The notes under the pieces are model-generated. The model saw only the letters and a program-made list of their open reading frames with translations. It ran no database searches and was not told the origin of the DNA. From positions 136 through 39,879 of the forward strand of contig NZ_JAFA01000058.1 of the NCBI RefSeq assembly GCF_000519185.1: DNA of 39,744 nucleotides, read 5' to 3'. Source of the stretch: Paraburkholderia nodosa DSM 21604. Lineage in GTDB: Bacteria; Pseudomonadota; Gammaproteobacteria; Burkholderiales; Burkholderiaceae. The translations under genes were made by a program, and so were the position numbers. Below, in pieces: positions 34,183 to 39,744 of the stretch; the stretch's first letter is position 1; the number at the start of each line of letters is the position of its first letter.

Positions 34183-34922
34183 CTCCGGTGGGCAGCGCGC
34201 TCACGTCAGCGCCAGTTCCAAGGTTGCTCCGGGCGTACTCCACGACAGTGGCACTCTAGCCCGGTTCGATCTCGCGGCAGAATCGCTTATAGCTCGCATC
34301 GAAACGGCGGGCTGCGAGATAGCGGTGCAGTTGGCGGCCCAGAACTGAAAACCTTCAAAGACGACTTTCATTGCCGAGCGCGACGTGCGCATTGCACTGC
34401 GGCGGGTAGCGTCGAGGGTTTTCCGAACTGAGCCACATGGCTATCCGTAGATACGATGCGTCGAGTTGTTCTCGCTCGACGCCCCCACGCAGCAAGGAGC
34501 TTTTCTGCTCTGTTTTCCCCGTCCGCCAGCTTTAGAATTTAACATAAAGAAAATGATCGCAGTTCTGTTTTGATTCGTATTCCTATATATTTCATATCGA
34601 TGCGGTGTCAGTTACGAGGCTTCGGGCATATCACCGTGTAGCGCCACCGCATGCAAACCACCGTGCGGCACGACCTCATCGAACGCGCCGGTCATGAGTG
34701 GCATTTCACCTTGCTGGTCACATGGCGCCAGACACCTGGCATCAGTTAGGCGCAGCTCGTCGTGTCTGTCAAAATAGCGGTATCCGTTCGCCAGCTACTG
34801 CGCACCCCAATACGCCTTCGCGGGCCGCATGTTACCGCCAACGTCCGATCAATAGTGTCGAAAACGGCAACCGGAAATCAACATCCTGGCGATCGCAGGG
34901 AAAACGATACAGCAGGCACGAC
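34183..34922. other. Gene-poor region between the catabolic locus and the helicase/toxin module
   Basis: About 740 bases. It contains copy B of the AT-rich repeat and an AT-rich patch at 34535-34605. A 32-codon frame from ATG 34651 (VRHDLIERAGHEWHF) has no recognisable family. No confident gene. This marks a border between two differently composed blocks. Confidence 0.45.
34537..34586 (+). repeat. AT-rich ~50-bp repeat, copy B
   Basis: Closest relative of copy A: ATTTAACATAAA, AAAATGATCGC, then TTTTGATTCGTAT and CCTAT. Copies A and B share AATGATCGC and TTGATTCGTA exactly. It lies at the left border of the helicase/toxin module. Confidence 0.6.
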
Positions 34923-35498
34923 ATGGCACACAAGCGATGCGAACAATGCGGCAACCAGACGCCGCCCTGGGACACCATCCGCGGCGGTTCTGGCGATGGC
35001 CACTATGGGTTACTCTGCACTTCGTGCTTCAATGCCAGGATTACCGAGTCCGCCGGATTCACCGATTTCGAGAACGTTCGGCTTGACCCCATCCAGCTGA
35101 TTGACTGCGAGGGGGAAGCCCACACGTTCCATTTCCAGCTCCGGCTCCTGGGCGCCCGGATTGCGCTGGATTGCTTCGAGCTTCGAGGTGAGCTTCCCGC
35201 CGGTTACCGGTTCCAGCTGATCGGCAAAGCTGACGACGATGTACTCGTGCTGCTCGGGCGCCTCGTCGAGAAGATTCGTCGCGCGCTGTCGGTCAGGCAC
35301 GTCGATTTTCATGAGCACCGGATCATTGACAACACGGTGCGCGGGCGTATCGAATGGGACGAAAATCAGCCGGGCCACCTGCCACTGGTGGTTGTCGACG
35401 GCAAGGAGGTCTCATGGGACGATCTTGGGCGAATGCTCACGAGCATGGAAGGGTGGCAGTTCCGGCTCGAGATCGCTGACCCGAGCGACGAGCTTTGA
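34923..35498 (+). CDS. Hypothetical protein with CxxC metal-binding motif
   Basis: A 191-residue soluble protein. The N terminus has two Cys pairs (RCEQCGNQ at about residues 5-12 and LCTSCFNA at about 31-38), suggesting a zinc ribbon. The rest is alpha/beta with HTFHFQLRLLGARIALDCFE, FQLIGKADDDVLVLLGRLVEKI and EGWQFRLEIADPSDE. No function known. It comes first in a same-strand series with the UPF0158 gene, helicase and toxin-antitoxin genes, a set typical of plasmid or island DNA. Start ATG 34923 has only a weak GCAGG upstream. Confidence 0.75.
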   Translation: MAHKRCEQCGNQTPPWDTIRGGSGDGHYGLLCTSCFNARITESAGFTDFENVRLDPIQLIDCEGEAHTFHFQLRLLGARIALDCFELRGELPAGYRFQLIGKADDDVLVLLGRLVEKIRRALSVRHVDFHEHRIIDNTVRGRIEWDENQPGHLPLVVVDGKEVSWDDLGRMLTSMEGWQFRLEIADPSDEL

Positions 35499-35596
35499 GT
35501 CGCGGTGCCGACGCGGTAATCGGGCGGCAATCCCTGGCCCCGAGCCGGTTTACGAACCGGTGCCTCGAACGGTTATAACCCAGGCGGAGGGGAGCC

Positions 35597-36025
35597 ATGG
35601 TCGCAGTCAGGCACGACGATCTTTCCATGGCGTTCAACTTTGTCAGCTGCGCGGCGCCGATGGAACATAGCGCGTATCTCTCGCTCGATACGGGGAAAGT
35701 CTACTGGACTTCGGATTCCAGCGAGGCGTTCGATGAGGAGATACCTGACGACCTCGAAACCTCTGACCGCTATCTTGCGATACCGCACAAGAACGAACTT
35801 GATCTCGGAAGCCGTCTCGCCTTGCGCTTTGTCGCACAGACGTTGCCAGCATGTTACGACCAGGTCGAAGGATTTTTCCGGAGGCGAGGGGCTTATGTGC
35901 GTTTCAAGGAATTGCTGGAACGTGAGGGCGTTCTCGAGCGCTGGTATTCGTTTGAAACCGACGCTGTCGAAAGCGCGCTGAGGCAATGGTGTGCCGAAAA
36001 TGGGCTTGAGCTTGTTGAGACGTGA
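35597..36025 (+). CDS. UPF0158 family protein
   Basis: A 142-residue soluble protein matching the UPF0158 pattern: AYLSLDTGKVYWTSD, then a short acidic stretch, YLAIPHKNELDLGSRLALRF, GAYVRFKELLEREGVLERWY and ALRQWCAENGLEL at the end. The family is about this length and has no established function; it is frequent in accessory DNA. Start ATG 35597 follows a very strong site (GGAGGGGAG). Confidence 0.82.
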   Translation: MVAVRHDDLSMAFNFVSCAAPMEHSAYLSLDTGKVYWTSDSSEAFDEEIPDDLETSDRYLAIPHKNELDLGSRLALRFVAQTLPACYDQVEGFFRRRGAYVRFKELLEREGVLERWYSFETDAVESALRQWCAENGLELVET

Positions 36026-36163
36026 CGGGCGCTGTGGGTGTTCGCCACACCAGATGTGCTGAATCCGCGTCCGGCGCGGGGCACCGCTCGATCGGCCGTA
36101 TGCCATGCGAAAATCCGCGACACAACCTCGCGAGGAGCGAGCGCACGTGAGGTCTGGTATCGC

Positions 36164-37645
36164 GTGAAGAGGAGCTTTATTCCAACGGGAGAGCAGCAGG
36201 CCGTGATCGAGGCGGCGCGTGGCGCCGGGAACCTGAAGGTCAAGGCCTTCGCCGGCGCGGGCAAGACTTCCACACTCCAGCTCGTGGCCGAACACTTCGG
36301 CCAGCGGCGCGGCATGTATCTCGCGTCCAACCGGGAAATCGCGGCGAGTGCAGCCCGTCGGTTCCCGCCTCACGTCGGCTCGCGGACGATGCATTCGCTG
36401 GCGTGGGCCTCTGTCAGCCCGATGCTCAGAAGCCGGGTGAGCCTTCAGGGCGAGCCGCCACATGAACTGGCCGCACGCTACGGGCTTGACCCGCTGGAAG
36501 TGCGCACGGTGACGGGCAAGGCCGTCGAGATCGCGCCGTTCGAGATCGGGCGGATGATTGCCGATGGGCGGGACAGGTTCTGCCGGTCTGCGGATGCCCA
36601 GCCGGCAGCGCATCACGTTGTCGTCGATGAAAAGATCGACGAAGCGGTGGCCGCGCAACTGCGCACCTACCTGCTGCCGTACGTCGGGCGGCTGTGGGAA
36701 GAGGGCGCAGCTGCCCACGCGGGGAGTTCCATTTCGCCTGACGTACTCCTGAAGCTCTGGGCGTTCTCGCAGCCTCGCATCGAAGCCGACTACATCCTCT
36801 TCGACGAGGCGCAGGACAGCGACGGTGTCATGCTGTCGGTCCTTGGCCGGCAGCGCCACGCGCAGATCATCTAAGTGGGCGATCCTTACCAGCAGACCTA
36901 CGAGTGGCGCGGCGCGATCAATGCGATGGCGCAGATCGACACGCCCGAGTGTGTGCTCACGGAGTCGTTCCGCTTTGGTGCCACGTTTGCGGCGCTGGCG
37001 AGCCGCCTGCTCGCGCTGCTCGGTGAACGCACGCCCATCCGGGGACAGGGAGCCATCGGCTCGATCATGGTGGAAGATCCCGCGGTAGCGCCGCCGGTCG
37101 ACGCGATCCTGTGCCGGAAGAACGTCACGGCGATCTGGCAGTTCGCCGCGGGACTCGAGGCGGGACACCGACCGGCGATCCGGATGAGCCCCGCCGAGAT
37201 TCTCGCCTACGCTGATGGCGCTGACCGGTTGCTGGCCGGCCAGCGCGCGTTCCGTCCGGCGGCGTTTTCGCTGTTCGAGACGTGGAGCGACGCACAGGCG
37301 TTTGCGCGCAGTGCATTTGGTCAGGACCTGCAGCCGGTTGTGCGCATCGTCGACGAGCTGGGGACCGGCTATCTGCGGGCCCTGGCGCAGCGCTCGGTGG
37401 TGGAAGGTGCCGCCGACTATGTGATCTCAACCGTCCACCGTGCCAAGGGTCTCGAGTGGAAGCGGGTCAAGGTTGCCAACGATTTCCGCCTGCGCGGGGC
37501 CGACGGCAGCCCGATGCCGGACGACGATGAGCTCCGCCTCCTCTATGTGGCTGTGACCCGGGCGCAGCATGTCCTGGATGTCTCGGAATTGCGGGACGAA
37601 CTGCTGCGGCTTTTCAGTCTCCGGCGCCAGGACCGGTCAGCATAA
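36164..37645 (+). pseudogene. UvrD/Rep-like helicase, split by one in-frame TAA at motif III
   Basis: An ATP-dependent superfamily 1 DNA helicase of about 493 residues read through one stop. The first part (236 residues from GTG 36164; ends 36874) has the Q-motif start FIPTGEQQAVI, Walker A AFAGAGKTST (about 28-37), MHSLAW and Walker B ILFDEAQDSD (about 210-219). TAA at 36872-36874 follows directly at QII, and the next codons give VGDPYQQTYEWRGA (motif III), LTESFRFG (IV), VISTVHRAKGLEWKRV (V) and LLYVAVTRAQ (VI). The stop replaces the residue that is usually Tyr (TAT/TAC to TAA needs one base). The next codon is GTG, so re-initiation giving a second 256-residue chain (36875-37645) cannot be excluded, but ATPase activity needs both parts. 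Confidence 0.88.
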
Positions 37646-37656
37646 TAAATGATCAA

Positions 37657-37722
37657 ATGGGATAATATTGATTCCCGTTTGAGAGTGGTCTAGAATGGGA
37701 AACATGAAATTCCCATCTGGGA
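37657..37722 (+). promoter_or_regulatory. Promoter with duplicated operators for the Xre-RES operon
   Basis: A -35 TTGATT (37668-37673) and -10 TAGAAT (37691-37696) are 17 bases apart. Two palindromes of the same design cover them: ATGGGA-N10-TCCCGT (37657-37678), whose right arm overlaps the -35, and ATGGGA-N10-TCCCAT (37695-37716), whose left arm overlaps the -10. They are spaced 38 bases apart. A third element, TCCCATCTGGGA-like (37711-37722), shares the right arm and runs into the ribosome binding site. Binding by the antitoxin's HTH would shut the promoter: autoregulation is inferred, as usual for such systems. Confidence 0.75.
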
Positions 37723-37732
37723 GGCGAGCAAC

Positions 37733-38239
37733 ATGTCCCTGAATCAACCGTCCGGCCGTCATTCGGCGGCGCGTCCGGGTGCAGCACATGCCGGCAAGGC
37801 CCTGGCCGGCTCTGGCAGACCCGGCGCCCACGCTGACGATATCGAAACGTTCCTCGTCAGGTTCGACCCGCTCGAGCAACGCCGGCAGATCCGGGAAGGC
37901 ATGGAAGCGGCGATCATCGAGCGCGTGGCGAAGGACCTGCTGCACGTGCCGGTGCAGACGCTGCTCGCGAGTCTCAATCTGCCGAGTTCGACGATCCTGC
38001 GCAAGATGGCGCGCGCGGAGCGCCTGTCGCCAGCCGAGTCGGATCGCGTTGCGCGTGTGCTCTATGTGCGTCAGCTTGCTGTCGAGGTGTTTGAGGACCC
38101 GGCGCTGGCCGCCGAGTGGATGCAGCGATCGAATGCGGAACTGGGTGGACTCAGCCCGCTCGAGGTGCTCGACTCGCAACCGGGCTACGACCGCGTGCGT
38201 GAGATCCTGCTGCGCGTCATTCACGGCGTGTCTGCATGA
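37733..38239 (+). CDS. Xre/MbcA/ParS-type antitoxin of a RES toxin system
   Basis: A 168-residue antitoxin. After a low-complexity N-terminal tail (about 1-35), an HTH-like region (EAAIIERVAKDLLHVPVQTLL, LNLPSSTILRKMAR; about 60-95) is followed by the toxin-binding ParS/MbcA/Xre C-terminal domain with LSPAESDRVARVLYV, VFEDPALAAEWMQRSNAELG and GLSPLEVLDSQPGYDRVREIL. GGGAGG precedes ATG 37733. Its TGA overlaps the toxin ATG (ATGA). It should neutralise the RES toxin by direct binding and repress its own promoter. Confidence 0.93.
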   Translation: MSLNQPSGRHSAARPGAAHAGKALAGSGRPGAHADDIETFLVRFDPLEQRRQIREGMEAAIIERVAKDLLHVPVQTLLASLNLPSSTILRKMARAERLSPAESDRVARVLYVRQLAVEVFEDPALAAEWMQRSNAELGGLSPLEVLDSQPGYDRVREILLRVIHGVSA

Positions 38240-38718
38240 GGCTTTACCGCCTGGCGAAAGAGCGGCGCGGGTATTACCGTGCCGATGACCTGAGCGGCAA
38301 TGGTGCGGCGATCGCCGGCGGCCGCTGGAACCCGCGTGGCATGCGGGTGCTTTACACCTGTTGCCACGCTTCGACGGCGCTGCTTGAGGCGCTGGTGCAC
38401 ATGGCGGGCTTGCTGCCGGCCGGTGGCTATTTCCTTGTGACGCTGGAGGTGCCGGACGCCGTCTACGATGCCGCATTCGCACCCGGCCTGCCGGACGGCT
38501 GGGCAGACCTGACGAGCGATCCTGCGGCGACAAGGGCGCTTGGTCGTCAATGGCTTGAGGCGGGCGAGCAACTGGCGATGCGGGTCCCGTCGGTCGTTTG
38601 TCCTACCGACTTCAATCTGCTGCTGAACCCGATGCATCCGGACATGGCAAGCGTAAAGGTGATCGGCACGGAACCCTTTATGCTGGATCCGCGGCTGTTT
38701 GGCCAGCCGACGCGATGA
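38236..38718 (+). CDS. RES domain toxin (NAD+-consuming)
   Basis: A 160-residue toxin of the RES family; known members degrade NAD+ or ADP-ribosylate targets and stop growth. The residues that name the family are present: Arg30 in GGRWNPRG, Glu51 in LLEALVH and Ser119 in VPSVV, with Tyr5-region YRL and the terminal NLLLNPMHPD. Length and layout match the family. Translation is coupled to the antitoxin by the ATGA overlap. The Tn3 relic begins about 27 bases after its stop, on the other strand, so the module's right border is a recombination junction. Confidence 0.93.
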   Translation: MRLYRLAKERRGYYRADDLSGNGAAIAGGRWNPRGMRVLYTCCHASTALLEALVHMAGLLPAGGYFLVTLEVPDAVYDAAFAPGLPDGWADLTSDPAATRALGRQWLEAGEQLAMRVPSVVCPTDFNLLLNPMHPDMASVKVIGTEPFMLDPRLFGQPTR

Positions 38719-38744
38719 GTCCGATGTCGATTGCAGGCGGGGAA

Positions 38745-39176
38745 CACGGGATCGCCCTGCGCCGCACTTCCGAACCGCTGTAAAGCGACTATTGCGCTCA
38801 CGCGGCCAGCATGAATCGACGCGACAACGTGCAGCAGTCCGTCCCAGCTATTACGAATCACCTTGATGGACACCTCGTTGGCGACGACGGCTGTCAGCCC
38901 CGCTGGCGCGACCATGCCTCTGGGCAGATGCAGTTTGCGTTCCGAGAGGTTGCGCAGACGAGGGCAAAGGTCAAAACCAAGCAGCTTCGACACCGTCATC
39001 CCAACATCCGTGTATCCGTGCGTGTCTACTGAAAGCCGCTGCAATCCACCATCGTCACGGTTCTCGTTGTGGCGGGTCACGCCCTCGATTGCCACTCCAG
39101 CCTGGCGTTCATTCAGCACGATGGGTTGGTTATAGACGATGCCGTGCTGGTCTAGCACGTGCGTGTACATGCCCAC
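38745..39176 (-). pseudogene. Tn3-family transposase fragment
   Basis: On the minus strand MYTHVLDQHGIVYNQPIVLN, RHNENRDDGGLQRLSVDTHGYT, VSKLLGFDLCPRLRNLSERK and LPR form the central DDE part of Tn3-type transposases (the VDTHGYTD region carries a catalytic Asp). N-terminal and C-terminal thirds are gone; the frame runs on into antisense sequence of the RES gene to 38547, showing the junction near 38745. No Tn3 inverted repeat seen. Confidence 0.85.
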
Positions 39177-39184
39177 CGCATGGG

Positions 39185-39378
39185 TCGGCCCGCGAGGGAA
39201 GGGGAGACAGCTCGTTCACCAGCCAGTAGCGACGCAACTCGTTTATGAGATCGGGCGAAGCTGGGACTATGCGATTCTTGTCGCCCTTGCCGCGGATCTC
39301 TAACCACCCTATGAGGGAATTGGAGAGCCAACGTTCATCGGATGATCGGGATGTAAGAAACCGCCACAGCGGACTCAA
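39185..39378 (-). pseudogene. Tyrosine recombinase (phage-type integrase) fragment
   Basis: The minus-strand frame contains WLEIRGKGDKNRIVPASPDL and INELRRYWLVNELSPLP, the beta-hairpin (GKGDKxRxVP) and following helix of the integrase/XerC-like catalytic domain. The catalytic Arg-helix before it and the HxxR...Y end are absent. At about 39185 it is joined to the Tn3 transposase fragment. Confidence 0.7.
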
Positions 39379-39470
39379 CGATGGATTTGGGACGCCGTGT
39401 TTCCCCAGCAGACCGACTTCGGGCGCGGCGGCTGGCTCAAGCGGATCGCGTCAAGGCGTGGTGAATAGCC

Positions 39471-39744
39471 TTACGGCTGCCACGACGAATCGGCTATTGC
39501 CCAGAACGCGGCTTTCGGTTTCAGGTTCGCGTCGAATAGCAGCGGCAGATTGGTACGCGGCACCGGTATCGAGGTCAGCCACGTGTGCTTGTCCGAATAG
39601 CCCCAGAAGGTGACGGCCTTGATGCTTGGCTCGTGCTCGAACAGATCGAACACCGCGCGATACCGCTGCGCCTGCGCACGCATCACGTCGTTCGGCACCG
39701 GCTGGCCGAGATCGGGCAAACACGCAGGCGGATGGCTCCAGCAT
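39471..39744 (-). CDS. Glycoside hydrolase family 10 (endo-1,4-beta-xylanase), C-terminal part
   Basis: The frame is open to the window edge and gives the C terminus of a GH10 enzyme: CLPDLGQPVPNDVMRAQAQ, YRAVFDLFEHEPSIKAVTFWG, SDKHTWLTSIPVPRTNLPLL and FDANLKPKAAFWAI. The VTFWGYSDKHTWL segment matches the GH10 barrel end (conserved Trp residues of the substrate subsites). The catalytic Glu residues lie outside the window. It probably cleaves xylan and may be secreted. The stop at 39471 leaves a normal C-terminal length, so the gene looks complete at this end. The integrase/Tn3 scraps lie just downstream. Confidence 0.85.
   Translation of the reverse strand, partial: CWSHPPACLPDLGQPVPNDVMRAQAQRYRAVFDLFEHEPSIKAVTFWGYSDKHTWLTSIPVPRTNLPLLFDANLKPKAAFWAIADSSWQP

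Noticed and set aside
35573..37168. 531-codon minus-strand frame opposite UPF0158 and helicase
   Set aside because: It spans two recognisable plus-strand genes; open only because of high GC and codon bias on the sense strand.

Overview
The window is GC-rich DNA of Burkholderia/Paraburkholderia type. This is inferred from codon use, DUF4148 and glycine-zipper envelope proteins, a ParS/Xre-RES toxin-antitoxin pair, an ACS-family transporter and the mix of IS66, Tn3 and ISNCY relics. No rRNA or tRNA gene, CRISPR array or core housekeeping operon was seen. At least a dozen broken genes and transposon fragments lie among intact metabolic and envelope genes, which suits a secondary chromosome, megaplasmid or genomic island better than a core chromosome.

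Layout, 1-13 kb. A DUF934 gene end runs convergently into a cobA gene broken by one in-frame stop. A malate dehydrogenase gene sits behind a TDT-family C4-dicarboxylate transporter gene and ends at a clear intrinsic terminator. A DUF4148 protein follows, then a translationally coupled DUF305/beta-propeller pair whose ribosome binding site can be paired into a hairpin. After relics of a type II NADH dehydrogenase and an ISNCY-type transposase come a methyl-accepting chemotaxis protein with a CheR/CheB docking pentapeptide, a small helix-turn-helix protein, a ferric-reductase-like flavocytochrome and a 5'-truncated HD-GYP gene.

13-28 kb. A 983-residue autotransporter is followed by a fragment of the same helix-turn-helix family joined to an ABC-2 permease fragment. 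Next is a loose group of envelope and ion/pH stress genes: glycine-zipper lipoprotein, ArcD-like antiporter, HdeD, a periplasmic protein, a BON-domain protein, NhaC, and a second glycine-zipper lipoprotein with a small secreted partner. IS66, sigma-54-regulator and IS1182-like scraps, two hypothetical genes and a doubly frameshifted cupin gene interrupt or follow them.

28-34 kb is a coherent catabolic locus: an ACS-family MFS transporter, an IclR regulator, an orphan ModA-like periplasmic binding protein, an enoyl-CoA hydratase and an NDP-forming acyl-CoA synthetase. Together they suggest uptake, CoA activation and hydration of an unidentified organic acid under IclR control.

34.9-38.7 kb looks like an accessory or defence-type module: a CxxC-motif protein, a UPF0158 protein, a UvrD-like helicase split by one in-frame TAA exactly at motif III, and a ParS/Xre-RES toxin-antitoxin operon whose promoter is covered by two repeated operator palindromes. 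The window ends in fused Tn3 transposase and tyrosine recombinase fragments and the C-terminal end of a GH10 xylanase gene.
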